A stretch of DNA of 64,000 bases from Anisus vortex (taxonomy: Eukaryota; Mollusca; Gastropoda; Planorbidae): contig OX421507.1 of assembly GCA_949126835.1 (NCBI GenBank), positions 12,342,852 through 12,406,851 on the forward strand. Reading direction: 5' to 3'. A program made the translations under genes and the position numbers. Shown one piece after another: positions 1 to 12,521 of this stretch; positions within the stretch are counted from its first letter, which is position 1; each line of letters begins with the position of its first letter. The notes beneath the pieces were generated by a model. The model searched no databases and was not told the DNA's origin. It saw only the letters and a list, made by a program, of their open reading frames with translations.

Positions 1-160
<160 letters not shown>

Positions 161-942
161 ATCCCACCATTTTCTTCTTTTTTTCGCATTTATTGCATTG
201 ACAAAAATAGCCTTGATTTGTAAATAATAATATAATTTAGACACTAGATTAAGATTATGATTGATAATATATGACAGATTTATTGGAGTAGCCATTAACC
301 TAGCTGAGAACCACTTACAATAGTGTGGAGGGGTGGGGGGTTAGATGTTATCGCAATCCTTGGAGTCTCACTGTACTGTGCATGACGTAAATTAAGGATT
401 TACTGAAAAAAAAATCTGTAAAGGGCTAAAGCAATTTCTTGATCATCTCGCGCGGCGAGATAGTCATCTTCCGGGGTCAAGGTCAACCCCAATATGTTGC
501 TGGGTTTGTAAAATATTTTTTTTCTTCTTTATCTTTTCTCATTAAACGTTTCTGGCTTCTGGTGTACTCAGCGAACTTTTTCTAGTGCCTCTGAGGAAAA
601 ACTCAACTGTCTTAGAATTTAGAATAGAAATGCGATCAGGAAGCTAACCTAGTTTTTGTTGTTGTGGTTTTTCTGAGGTTTTTTAGGTCGTTTACAAATA
701 AACATAGAGTCGGCGGGTAACATTGAAAGAGGATCGGTACACCATGTCTTTTAATTGTCTTCGTTAACCTCAGCGAGTGCAGAAGGGGTAGATTACATTG
801 CAGGGAGGGATCGGTAAACTTTTGATAGCAGTATGCGGAAGAAGAATTTCTAATTAATTTAGAGTGTGCCAACAGCCGAAAAGTCATCGTGCTCTGGTAC
901 TAAATTTGTTATTTAATTTAAAAAAAAAGATTTGAAATGCCT
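161..942. other. Unassigned AT-rich intergenic DNA
   Basis: No gene is supported here. The open frames are short, lack splice context and show no recognisable family. A GC-rich patch at about 448-490 has no assignment. Confidence 0.6.
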
Positions 943-1025
943 TTTTTGGTGGGTCTTTCGCGTGCCATTGAAAATCGCTTCGCGTGCCGAGTCTGGCACG
1001 CGTGCCATAGGTTGCCGACCTCTAG
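943..1025. mobile_element. hAT-like repeat, terminal fragment
   Basis: The motif series 'gcgtgccattgaaaatcgct', 'ctggcacgcgtgcca' and the end 'ggttgccgacctct' match the right end of the larger elements at 7964-9749 and 15462-16697. Only about 80 bp is recognisable, and no target duplication or opposite end is seen. It is a truncated copy of the same non-autonomous family. Confidence 0.7.
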
Positions 1026-1804
1026 ATTACAGTGTCCCCGGGTTCTTGTTGTCTGCTTAATTTTTCAACCAGTGGAACCATCTCCCAACTATACGGTAAT
1101 AGATGCTGGGAGGGGGGGGGGGGAGTTTAGTTACAATGCATTCGTTCTTACTTTTTAAGATATGAAATCGACGGTAGCTTGTTTTAATTAATTGCTCTGG
1201 TAGACGTGCGGACTAATAAGGATTCAAGATAAATTGTCTCAATATTTTATTCAATAAAAGAACTTTTTTTTTTATGAAAAAAAAAAAGAGAGATTTGGGA
1301 TATAGTCAAAACATGTTTGAGTTCATCTGACCATCTCTAAATGTACAAGACAATTGACACATAATCAGAGAATTATTAATTCTTTACGTTAATTGTGTCA
1401 TTGATAGATAATTAAAATTATCTAAAAGCAAAGTTTATCATATAAATCCGTTCTAACAATAAGCATTTTTTAATTGCATTTTTTCTTTTCGGTCAAAACT
1501 TTTAATTCATTAATTCGGATTGAAAAAAAAAAGTTGTTTCTGGGTGGGGTGAGGCTCATAGTATGGTAGGGAGGGGGGGGGGTGAATATTTGATAGATTA
1601 TGTTGTCATCCGCAAAAAGTCTATGTGCCAAGTAACAGCTCGGTATCATGACATGAAGTAAGTCAATTAACTTTACGAAGATTTCGTTACCACTCGTCTA
1701 CAGAAAACGAACTTAATATACCAGTATATGATTTATAATTAGCGTAATAAAGAAAGTTGCTCCAGTTCACTATACAGTTTGTAATTGAAGGTTGCTTCCT
1801 GACC
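1026..1804. other. Unassigned AT-rich DNA with poly(G) tracts
   Basis: No gene is seen. Runs of ten or so G occur near 1110-1122 and 1571-1581. The rest is AT-rich with homopolymer A and T runs. Confidence 0.6.
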
Positions 1805-1892
1805 GGGTATAATGGTACAGAGGGCAGGTATGAAAGGAAATGTTCTGCGGGTATAATGGTACAGAGGGTAGGTATGAAAGGAAATGTTCTGC
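1805..1892. repeat. Two-copy 44-bp tandem duplication
   Basis: The 44-bp unit starting 'gggtataatggtacagaggg' occurs at 1805 and again at 1849 with a single visible substitution. The near identity points to a recent local duplication. Confidence 0.9.
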
Positions 1893-2187
1893 ATTTTCAG
1901 GAGCTTTTCCGCAATAGCACATTTCACTTGATCATATTCGTAGTTTGCGAAACATGTGTTGCTTCAGCCTGTTATGACCTGTACTTAGTCTGAAGATGAT
2001 GTGTTTGAAATAGGCGGGAGAGTTCGAAGTAAGCATCATTCTTTATGTTGTTTTGTTGCAGCTCAGCCGTGTGTGTCAAATCCGATTCCCATTGGTTAAT
2101 TTAACAGAAACGTGACTTTATTGTCTACTATTTTACTTTTGCAATTTCCCGTCCTGCATGTATCCTTATTAACACATTTGTTTAAAG

Positions 2188-2333
2188 CAAGGGTGTGCAA
2201 CAAGCGGCCCGCGGGTTACAAAACGGCCCGCCAAGTCTTTTAGTGTGGCATATACATTTTCATACTGTGTGGCCCGTCTTGTAGTATAAAATTTCATATG
2301 CGGCCCAAAGCAGAAAAATATTGCACACTCCTG
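2188..2333. mobile_element. 146-bp hAT-type MITE with perfect 8-bp duplication
   Basis: The element starts 'caagggtgtgcaac' and ends 'attgcacactcctg', which are inverted versions of each other. It is flanked on both sides by 'gtttaaag' (2180-2187 and 2334-2341), a perfect 8-bp target duplication as expected for hAT transposition. The interior holds repeated 'gcggccc'-type motifs and no ORF, so it is non-autonomous. Confidence 0.9.
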
Positions 2334-2341
2334 GTTTAAAG

Positions 2342-3229
2342 TCATACGGTCTATCTGGGTTATTTCTCCCCATTGCATAACTGTTTATTTTTTATTTTAG
2401 TTTATTTTATTGTAACAGAATTATCGTTACTTATATTTTCATGACTGCAATTTTTATTTTCATTGTGAAGAGCCTCAGGATTTTTAGTTTTTCTTATTGT
2501 TTTCAAAATTAAAAATGAGTTCATCAGAACCAATTCTTTTAACTTTAAATTTAGTTTTAAATGGTATCAATATCCACAGATATAAAGCAGAAAGTATAGT
2601 CCATTCGTTTCTTAAATTCACGCTTCAGTGTTACCCCGCGCAACGCCGGGTAAATTTGCTAGTGCACAATAAAATAATACAGGTCGGTGACCGCGATGCT
2701 TGGTCAAAAATTCAATTTCTAGTTTTTTATTTATTTTAAAGGCATTGCTATTGAAATAAAAAGAGTGACAAAATATTACGTTTTCTGTAAACTCTTAGGA
2801 ATTATATGGAATTTTTGTTGTTGTTGTTGTTTAAGTACCAACAACTCACACATTCAGTAGTGAACGGACAGTGATTCACTGACCACACGTTGATTAACTC
2901 TGACGTCCACCAATGTTCACTCTTGACCGCAGAAGTAATACAGACCAGGGCATTAGTGTCCAAGATTTATTGCCCGCTATCCACAGAGGCCGAATAATCA
3001 TTAATAACCTTGTCTAGTTGCTGGTAGTCTGTTTCTTTACCAAAACCCGTACTTACGAAACCACATACACAGAACCACATACGCAATCACAGACACATAC
3101 TCAACCAAACACAGACATACAACCACAAAAAAATAAAAACGCACAAGCAAATAAATATGACACATAGACAAAGAGAATCATGAATAGATAAACAGATATA
3201 TACTTATTTGGATAATGAGATTAATAAAT
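2342..3229. other. Unassigned AT-rich DNA
   Basis: No gene recognised. A short (TTG)n run lies at about 2816-2830 and a CA-rich tract runs from about 3060 to 3180. Open frames here are short and lack family signatures. Confidence 0.55.
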
Positions 3230-3380
3230 AGATTTATTGATTGATAGATAGATGGATGGATAGACAGTTGGACAGAGAAACTTATAGGTTGATGGATAGA
3301 GAAAATATATATAAAAAATAGATAGATAAATGTTAAAATTAAGATGAATAGATGGATGGAAAACAGGTGAATAGAAACAT
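3230..3380. repeat. Degenerate GATA/GATG satellite
   Basis: Imperfect GATAGATG/GATAGATA units with frequent substitutions, an older relative of the cleaner GATA tracts elsewhere in the window. Confidence 0.8.
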
Positions 3381-3772
3381 GCTTGTTGGGTCGAGCGAAC
3401 TTTGAACTTTTCTATATTTCATAAGTCCAAATGAAATTCACTTGTAGAGAAATGCCCAAAGATCCTACTCTTTCTCACCGCATCTCAAAATAGTGGCTCC
3501 ATTTACTGCAAGTATGTTATATTACCGTCGTTTTTAATTTTTCAAACTAAGTTTATTATTTAATAGTATTTTGAACACAAAATAGTATTTTGGTTGTCTA
3601 AAAATCTATTCGACTTTGTGTGACTAACCGGAAATTGCTAACCAATCCTACCCTTTGTTAGTGTCATGTGACGTTTATGTTTTTATTTATTTCATTTATT
3701 ACTTGTAGTATTATTTTTTGCTTTTGAATCCTATGTGTACCAAAATTCAAATACTGAATGCTTATATTTTAC

Positions 3773-4025
3773 AGACGCTCCTTCTATAAAGACGATTATG
3801 GCGTCCTACGCTCATCCGTGGTCCGAGTCTAATCTTGCATCTTTATTAGTGTTTTAAATGATAATAAGTTACTCGTTTTTCTGGTTTGTTCAGGCAACCC
3901 ATTCCATGCCCGAATGCCACTCGGGAAGAAAGAGGCCTACTTATATGCGTGTGTTCTCGCAAAAGGAATAAGGAAAGTGTTTTTGTCTTTATGTTTATCT
4001 GAGCATTGTAGACTACTTGTTGTAG
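3773..4025 (-). mobile_element. CR1/jockey-like LINE, 3' end fragment
   Basis: Read on the minus strand, this matches the 3' end of the LINE at 19512-20560: a coding tail resembling the 'FFP...WNGLP' C-terminus of jockey/CR1-type ORF2, then the shared 3' stretch containing 'cggaccacggatgagcgtag'. Copies also occur at 49551-49780 with 54255-54340, and at 55312-55475. The fragment is strongly 5'-truncated, as is usual for such LINEs, and has no intact ORF. Confidence 0.8.
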
Positions 4026-4416
4026 CACACACACACACTCACAAACAGGGTGTTGAGTTAACAGTTGAGTAGCAATGATAAACGTAAGCGTCAGGGTTTA
4101 CTGCTTGTAACTTTACGTCTGTACATGAATGTAATGTTGAGAATGTGTTGACATGTAGTAGCTTCCCGAATAGTGGTACCCAGTATCCAGCAGTGATCTA
4201 GGTGTGTTTGTGTATTTGTGTGGATATGTGTGTGATTGTGTTTAAGTGTATGTGTGAGTGTGGCGTTGGTGAACTGGACACGGCAATTGTATTAGGGTTT
4301 GGGGGTGGGGGAGGAAGAGGTCGTGAAGGAATTGGAAGGAGGCGCCGAGGATTTGATTTACTGCGCCCAGTAACGCTCGAGGGTCGATAGGCGTCGATAT
4401 GTTTTAACGGTGGTAC

Positions 4417-4745
4417 CAAGACACTCACTGACACATTCAATGACACATTTATTGATATACAGACTGACACACACACTGACACATTCACTGACACATTCAT
4501 TGACACACACACACTGACACATTCACTAAAACATTCACTGACATCTATACTAACACACACTGACACATTCACTGATACATTCATTGACACACACACTGAC
4601 ACATTCATTAACACATTTACTGACATATATATACTGATGTACACTGACACATTCATTGACAGACAAACACTGACACAAACACTGACACACGTAATGGCAG
4701 ATATAAAATACACCACAACGAGTATAGTGACACTTACATTGACAT
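4417..4745. repeat. ACACTGAC minisatellite
   Basis: Degenerate tandem units built on 'cactgacacattca'. The long minus-strand reading frames across it (repeats of Val-Ser-Val-Cys) are a by-product of the repeat and not a gene. Confidence 0.9.
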
Positions 4746-4759
4746 ACACAAACACCATA

Positions 4760-7255
4760 ACACACTTTTTTTTATTTAAATATAAACTCTATTTATTTAT
4801 ATCGGCTGTTTAAGTATTTTATAGGAGGAAGAATGCAGTTCGTTTTCCAGCTTTGTTTTTCTTTCTCAAACACGCAACGAAAAGATAATCTTTTCAAGAT
4901 AAGACAAGGGAAACTACTCGCAGTACGACACAAACACAACTATTTCTCAGAGTCAAACATTCGGCCAAATTGAAAGATGAGCCTCGGGTGTTTTTTGTTT
5001 TGTTTTTTTGTTTTGTCGTCTGAATGATAATGGAATGTTGAGCTTGACATTGAGTGATTTAAATACATCAATCTGAATGAAAACATTCATGGAATGGAAT
5101 TTTGGGAGATTTTCAAAAGTGATTCTCTGCCCCTGATTCCTTACTTTATCTTTGCGGATGAAACACGTTTTTTATTAACGTGTTATACTTTATTATTTAC
5201 TCCCTTGTCTCGAAGACAATAATATTTCGTGCGCCCTTGAAGCGAGATTAGACCGGTGCTTGCTGTAATTCTGTAGTCATAATCGCGAGAGACAGACTCT
5301 GTTGCATCTCTGACTTATGAGTGCGTAACATCCTTAATAGTTGAGCTGTGGCAGACTTTGCGCTTTCTGTTTCGTTGCAGTTACTTCTCTCACCCTTGTC
5401 ATACAATTGTCAACATTTCAGAGCCCCCCCCCCTTATTAAATTATGTCAACAAGGGTTTAACTCTAACCCTCCTCTATTAACTAACAGAATTGAATATGC
5501 TGTATTTTATAAATTAAATAGAATAACTAATATAATAGAATTCAAATTGACTATATAACTCTCATCGGCGTAGCCGCGAGTTGGGAGGGTTAACGTAGAT
5601 TTACCAGGTGCCGCCATTCCGAGGATTTTAACAATATTTCTTTTTTTTTGTGTGTGTTTTTATCTCAACTTCATAGAAATATTTATTGAATCTAATTTTA
5701 CGCTTCGCTATTGATAATTTGATACAATGCAAGTTGTTCAGTAGTTTAGGAGGAAGCGTGCATATATAAAAATATAAATATAAAAAGAGACTAGAGTAAA
5801 ATCACTTAAGCTCTTCATGAAGGGGAATTTTCCTTTGAAACAATAATAGTTGCAGCTTTATTACTCGCATTTTGCCATAGACTAAGACGGGTCCATAGAA
5901 ATGTAAATGTCATCTTAAATGTTCATGTTTACTTTACATTATTCTTGTCTATCCCGTTTATATTAACTTCTTATTGTTACATTTCTATAGTATTAAACAC
6001 TGTAGTTGTTCTACGTAAAGTTCGTTCTATGTGGCACTTGTGCCAAAGACTTTGATTCCAGAACACGCTAACATCTTCCTCCCTCCTACTCTACCCTCTC
6101 CCGCCTGTGTATCCCCCATTCCCTCACATTGATGTTTAATTTAACCCTTACAGTCCCGGGCGCGTATATAGCGGAACTGAAGGCAGCATAGATAGAAGTA
6201 GGTCGGTACAGGAAGGGTTAAGTATAAAGTCGTAGATCTAGATATCAATCAGCAAAAAGTATCTTACTCTTATCATCTCTAAAGATTTTCATTTAATCAG
6301 AATTGGTGTGTTGTTGTTTTTTTTAAATAATATATTTTACAGAAAAGTCATATATCATTGGTATTCAAAGAATTCCGAGAACATCCGGGTATTTACAGCT
6401 TCAGACGTTTAAGAGAAAACGCCCGCCCGCCAGCACGCACACACACAAACGCACACATACACACACGCAAAGGGAAGATTTTGAATAGAGACTTGTCATG
6501 ACGTGAAGACCTACACTAAATCAAATTAACTGGTTTCAAGAATCAAAGAGTCAATATCTTTTCATTAGTAAGAGAAGAAAAAAAAACACATTACGGGGCG
6601 GGTGTAAGGGAGAACGATGTGGATAATTAGGAATCGATTTCCTGTGGTATCTACCGGCGATGTTTTATAAAAGGAAAAAGAACAAGGTTGTTTTGGGGGT
6701 TTTGGTGGGGGGGGAGAGGAAGTTGGGTCGTGTTAGGAGATCCGTCTAATAATTATCCGTGTAAATATAAGCTGGGGGAGCGAAGGGGGAGAACCCCGCC
6801 GTAAAAGGGAAATAACAATTAAAAAAAGATAACACGGTTTTCTAAGTTAGTTTCCCTACTCTGGTCTTAGAGGAAGAGGTGAAAGTAAAGATTGTGTGTG
6901 TGTGAGTAAGGTTGGGGGTGAGCTGATATAGATTTTAAAAACAAATCAAGTGAGATGACAGTGAGATTAATGGCATTATTAAAGACAAAATTAAAATATT
7001 GTTTCTTTGACCAAATAACTTATTTAAAAAAAAATAAACGGTAATACCCGAAGAATGTATACCCTCCCACCCCCCCAACACACACATCCTAGCCTTCACC
7101 ACTCTAAGAGCTCTATCGCTAGACCACCTTGTTCCCTAGCTCTTTAACTCCTGTAGGTTGAACGCATTTTGAATTTTCATAAACAAAAATGTTATTTTAA
7201 TGTTTATCTGTTTGTCTGCGACTCCACTAGCCTAACACCATAAGAGACCATAAGA
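4760..7255. other. Unassigned intergenic DNA
   Basis: No coding exon is supported. Contents seen are homopolymer runs, a CA-rich tract at about 6420-6470, a T-rich tract near 4990-5015 and a G-rich tract near 6690-6725. Short open frames here lack family similarity. Confidence 0.55.
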
Positions 7256-7482
7256 GACGCGATGGCCAGGTAGCCCGGTTTCAGGGTTCGAATCCTATGA
7301 AGACTAGAATTTGTTCCAGTGTGTCCTTGAGTCTATCCATCTTGCTCTGATGGTTACGCGAAATTAGTTGGGGGGAGGTGGGAGTAAAGGCCACACTATC
7401 CTCTTTTATGCCGTGTCCACGACCATATGTGAACACTGCGACACATGCCCTTTAGATCCTATTGGTTTGACGGGCATACTAA
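7256..7482 (+). mobile_element. tRNA-derived SINE, diverged copy
   Basis: It has a tRNA-like head with a B-box-like 'ggttcgaatcc' (about 7285) and then the body shared with five other copies in the window: 'gtgtccttgagtctatcc', 'ggagtaaaggccacact', and a tail matching the 'gaacgctgcttcacaggccc' region of better copies. It is the most diverged full-length copy here. SINEs are transcribed by RNA polymerase III and mobilised by a partner LINE; the partner is not identified. Confidence 0.75.
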
Positions 7483-7963
7483 CACCATAATGACTATACG
7501 CTGACTTCTAGGTCAACGTTGTGAACCGAAACCTACATTAGCATATCATTTTCTAACCACATAATCTTAGCCTGAAAGGAACTAAACAACAATTCTTAAC
7601 TCAACTCTGGTAATGATAAGGCCTAGTCTTCACATCGATAGCTTATAATTCAACAACCTCTAAGAACATTAGTAGGTTTGCCAGACACGTGGGTGTCAAA
7701 AAGAGGACATCGAGAGACAAAAGGAGGAATAAGGAGGACAGGAGGACAGTGTGTTTCAATTCACTGATCTATAAAAAAAAACACACTTGCCAGCTCATGC
7801 TAGAGTCTTTCAAAAAATACGGATCATTCTTTTCTTGTACAAATAATCACTTTTTATGCATTAATATTCTTAACATGTTAATACTAGTTTAAGAAACTGT
7901 ATACAATAGTCAATTGTCATAAGCAACTGCACCAAACAAATACAATAATCAAATGCCCTAAAG
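7483..7963. other. Unassigned DNA; left flank of hAT-like element
   Basis: No gene. The final ~39 bp (7924-7962, starting 'caactgcaccaaacaaata') reappears on the far side of the next element at 9757-9795. Confidence 0.6.
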
Positions 7964-9749
7964 CAAGGGTCGGCAACCTTTTGCTAACAGTGTGCCAAAC
8001 TAGGATTTCTAAATCATTCTGCGTGCCGACATCCTAAAAGTCAACTTGTTCCATTATGATTTTTAAAATTAATTTTTATAGGACAATTAATTTCACTCCG
8101 TAGCAAGACCAAGGCCAAAAGACAAAGGAGCTTTATAGAGAAAAATCATTAAAGCGTTTTATATTTAATACAAAGTTGACGTGTTTGTGATTATCATCCT
8201 TTTTATATATATAACACAATATTTTATTACTTTCACATTTATGGTAATTATTTTCTAATCATTATCATTTTGTCAGTCAAGATGAGGATCTAATAGCTGC
8301 TAAGATTAATTATATTTTGATCTCAGTATTTTTTAGATATCAATTAATTTGTTACGGGGTATTAATTATACTCAACATTACAGTTAAGCGGAATGGATAC
8401 GTAGTAATAATATAAACTGTAATGTTTAAAAATATACGTATAAATTTTTTTGTCATATAATAATTATATAATTTTCAAATACTTTTTACAGTTTGTGCAT
8501 TCCTAATTTATAAATTGTAAGCTATTTACTATTTTATAAAATAACCATATTAGAAATATTGGCGCAAATAAACGGGTTTATTATCTCCCTTTAATTAAAC
8601 GACCGTTTCGACATTTAATTCAATAGTGATGCCGAATGCCAAACAAATTATGTTTTGTAATATAACAAATACTACTGACTAATTATTACTTCTTTATATA
8701 AATCCAACATTGTGGTCTTCATTACAATATTTAATTATTATGGAATTAAAATTAATTTACGTTTTTAAACAGTTGTAAAAAAAAATTCCTGCATTAATTG
8801 TTTGTCCATTTAAGGAGTCTATCTTTTAAAAAATTAATAATTACAGAAATTACATAATAAAGTGCTATTACATAGGTCTCTTATATTTATTAAGTTATAA
8901 TACAAATACATTTGTTTTAGAATTACTTATAGCTATGTAAGCTATGTTTAATTAAAGAAGATGAGCATAAAAAAACTCTTTTAAATTTAATTAGTCTGTA
9001 TCAATTAATGCTCTCCGCTAATTGTATAATGTCAGATACATAATTAGTCACATATGAATGGTCAAGTGTAAGTGACCTCTTTGTAACAGCTTTCATGTAC
9101 GATAAATACCGTTGTTGTAAATGTGTACGTTCAACCAAAAGCTAAAAGTAGAAGAGCGAAAGTCTGACAGTTGTAAAATGTGAATAGCAGATGACTTTCC
9201 TAAGCAGCTGCCTTCCAGATTTTTTCCACAAATGGGCACATCTGGATGCCCATTTTATAAATGTTTAAAATTCAAGTAGCTGCATTTTTAAATCGTCAAT
9301 ATCCCTCCACTTAAAAAAAAAATATATACATCTAAGAAGGCTGTAGTAAGATCAAACCAGTTAGCCTTGATGTGGTAGGAAAAATTGTTAGAAAACTCCG
9401 CTTTGAGTGCTTCGATGTACTTCTGAAAAAGCCCTACTATATCTTAATATTTGCCCTAATATAGGGATGTACAGGTAGGTAAAAAATTTTTTAATTGATT
9501 TCACGCCAAGATATGTCCAGTTTCAATGCTAATCCAATCCAGTGGTCCTTGTAAAAAAAAGTTCAACTCACTGAAATGTGTCACTATGTCAGTCAGAAAC
9601 ATCTTCAACAGTCAGTTTTCCTCATTCAGAACCAGAAAATGTTGTTTTTTTGTCATCAATAAAAACACTTCTTGGAGCTCTCTCGCGTGCCATTAAAAAT
9701 CGCTCTGCGTGCCAAGTCTGGCACACGTACCTTAGGTTGCAGACCCCTG
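7964..9749. mobile_element. 1.8-kb non-autonomous hAT-like element
   Basis: The left end 'caagggtcggcaacc' and the right end 'ggttgcagacccctg' are inverted repeats. The interior is very AT-rich with no ORF. It includes 'atctccctttaattaaacga' next to 'ttcaatagtgatgcc', a block shared in inverse orientation with 15462-16697 and about 23500-24191. The 8-bp flanks (ccctaaag and caataaac) agree at five of eight positions, so a target duplication is only tentative. Confidence 0.8.
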
Positions 9750-10431
9750 CAATAAACAACTGCACCAAACAAATATAATAATCAATTGCACTAAACAACT
9801 GCACTAAACAACACAATGAAAAAAACGAATACAATGTATGTCAAAATTACCCCGACTTCTTCGGTTCGTACCATAAAAAAATAATCTTACTACTGTAGGC
9901 TACCCCATTAACCCCTGGCCAACGTTAAAGGTAAACAAGGCAATTAACATATCTCAAAGATCATCTATGGGAGGGGGAGTGGAAGGCAATAGAGGGGGGG
10001 GGGGTAAACTTATCGTCCGAAATAATCTTTACAAACACTGCCACTGTCAAAATGAGAAGAAGAAGACAAAAAGGCTTTCCCGCGTTCACTTATCGAGAAA
10101 TCTGTCGTCCGCCCTAATTCTGTTTGATACAAAGGGCTGTCCATTTGTTACACAGGGCGATATCTTGCAGCTGTGTGCTGCCATGGTGATATCACAGGGG
10201 CCGGTTATCTTATGAGACGACGTAGATGTACGACAACCACCACACACAAGCTTTTGTGTTTTGTTCCTTATTGTTGTTGTTATTTTATATTGTTGTTGTT
10301 GTTGAGCAAAGTCTAGTTTCATTTAGTTTCTTACTTTGTATGGGTGTGGTTTTTTTTTATTACATGTATTCCTTTTATTGCAGCTGGTGTTGCGAAGTTG
10401 AATGTTTTAGAGAGAGGGCAGCAGAGATAGA
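9750..10431. other. Unassigned DNA with simple repeats
   Basis: It opens with the duplicated flank 'caactgcaccaaacaaata' and further CAACTGCAC-type repeats to about 9815, then a poly(G) tract near 9994-10004 and (TTG)n at about 10271-10304. No gene is supported. Confidence 0.6.
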
Positions 10432-10659
10432 CAGGGGCGAAGCCAGAAATTTTTTCCAGGGGGGGCTGAACTTTCGCATGACAAATATTTTCCAAATACC
10501 AGGGGGGGGGGGGGGGGGCTAAACTTTCGCATGACAAAGATTTACCAAATTTTTAGCGAATTTAATGCATATTTTACAAAAATCAGTTAAAAAATTATTT
10601 TTTTTTAAATTCCAGGGGGGGCTTAGCCCCCTTCAGCCCCCCCTGTGGCTTCGCCCCTG
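10432..10659. mobile_element. 228-bp hAT-type MITE with perfect 8-bp duplication
   Basis: The terminal inverted repeats are 'caggggcgaagcca' and 'tggcttcgcccctg'. Perfect 8-bp target duplications 'gagataga' flank it (10424-10431 and 10660-10667). An internal block ('ctgaactttcgcatgacaaa') is present twice, separated by a run of about 17 G. The duplication and the terminal CAGGGG are hallmarks of hAT elements. It has no coding capacity. Confidence 0.92.
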
Positions 10660-10738
10660 GAGATAGAGAGAGATATGAGAAGAAAAGAGAGAGAGGCAGA
10701 AGGTGTGGAGTCGAGAAAAAAGGTTTGGTAGATGTAAA

Positions 10739-11062
10739 CATAAATAGATTAGATAGATTAGATAGATTAGGAAGATTGGATAGATTAGATAGATTAGATA
10801 GATTAGATATTGGATAGATTAGATAGATTAGATAGATTAGATAGATTAGATAGATTAGATAGATTAGATAGATTAGATAGATTAGATAGATTAGATAGAT
10901 TAGATAGATTAGATAGATTAGATAGATTAGATAGATTAGATAGATTAGTTAGATTAGGTAGATTAGGTAAATTAGGTAGATTAGGTAGATTAGATAGATT
11001 AGATAGATTAGATAGATTAGATAGATTAGATAGATTAGATAGATTAGATAGATTTGGTATAT
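10739..11062. repeat. 9-bp minisatellite (GATAGATTA)n
   Basis: About 35 units of a 9-bp motif, with a central patch (about 10948-10990) of GGTAGATTA variants. Because 9 is a multiple of three, it gives a long Asp-Arg-Leu reading frame on the plus strand, which is a repeat artefact. Confidence 0.97.
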
Positions 11063-11156
11063 TTGATAGAGCTTAGTTAATTGACTCACACTAATCACAG
11101 ACAGCCAAGGACAGAGTGACACTATCAAATAGACAACTAAACAGATCTATATTAGC

Positions 11157-11199
<43 letters not shown>

Positions 11200-12521
11200 G
11201 AGAGAATAGACACACAGATTTTCTATCTCACCACGAAGTAAATCAAACTTGTATCTGACATGTTTCTCACTTGGCTGGAATTCCGGATCTTCTCTTCAAA
11301 TGTTCTGAATGTGTTTCATTTTCCACTAACCAAGTGTCGAATCGACTCTCCTGACTGTTGCATGCTACATGTTTCCGGCCAGGCCAAACAGAACCCAATA
11401 TAAAAAACCCTTGACTATCCAGAACTAGCCTCGGGGGGTCAGAATGGCGTACAAGGCTGGGGCGTGGGGTGGGGTGGGGCGTGGAGTGTTTCCCTTCTAC
11501 CAAATTAGACCGCGTCAGCTGTGAAGCTCGATAAACTCTGCTGCTTAGTTCTGGATTAGTTCTTAGATAGGAGATTGGTTCTATAATAATGTGTGATTAA
11601 AAGTCTCATGACTGATACTGAACATGAAATTATATGTATTGATTTATCTATAGTTCTATCGTTTTTACATTTCTTACTATTAATCTATCCGTCACTCTAT
11701 CAATCACTCTATCAGTCTATCTATCCATCTATCTATTTATTAACCTATTTATCCATATATCTATTTTCCTAGTTATTAATCTATTCTTATGTTGATCTAT
11801 TTGTCTATTATTTCTAGTCATCTGTCTATCATTATCTATCTATTTATCCATTTTATTCACCTGTCTCTTTGTCTATGTAGGCCTATACATTCATCCCGCC
11901 AGTCTGTGCTTCTAATTTCTAGATAATATAAATTTTAATCTATTCGGAATAGCAGACACTAGACCAAATAATTTTATACTTGCAGACAGAACAGAACACA
12001 CTTGATCTAATACTTGTATTCTTGCAAAAAACAGCAGACACGACAAAATATTTATAGAATTCCTGACGCTAAACGAGAAACTTTCGAGGTTTAAAACAAG
12101 AGACAATGGGGAAAAATATACATGAATGTGAAAAATAACAAAACGAAAAACAAAAAGACACAAAAATATGGGAAGGAGGCGGAATAATCTCACGACACAC
12201 ATTTGCATAAAGTTCTTTAAGTGGCATTTGTCATTTTTGTTTTGTCAAAAGCATAGGAAATAGGGGGAGGGGGAGTAAGGGGTATAAAAGAACAATGTCT
12301 GATCAATATATTATTTGGAATTACAGATTCAGAGAATGAGGAGACAACGTATGATTAGTCTATCGCTATTTACAAGTCAACGGAATAAAAGGCAAATTTG
12401 TTTTGGCAATGTGTCCAGCTACACGTCTATCCACACATATCTACTCACAAGTCTACCCACACATTTGTTAATGCGTCTACCCACACATTAGCTCTTGCGT
12501 CTACCCACACACCTCACATCC
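11063..12521. other. Unassigned DNA with microsatellites
   Basis: Holds a (GA)n tract at about 11162-11205, a CTAT-rich degenerate satellite at about 11640-11880, and 'ctacccacaca' tandem units at about 12418-12520. No gene is supported. Confidence 0.6.

Noticed and set aside
4198..4765. Val-Ser-Val-Cys repeat frames on the minus strand
   Set aside because: Translation of the ACACTGAC minisatellite; two different frames are open over the same DNA.
10810..11076. Asp-Arg-Leu repeat protein
   Set aside because: A 9-bp minisatellite is open by arithmetic only.
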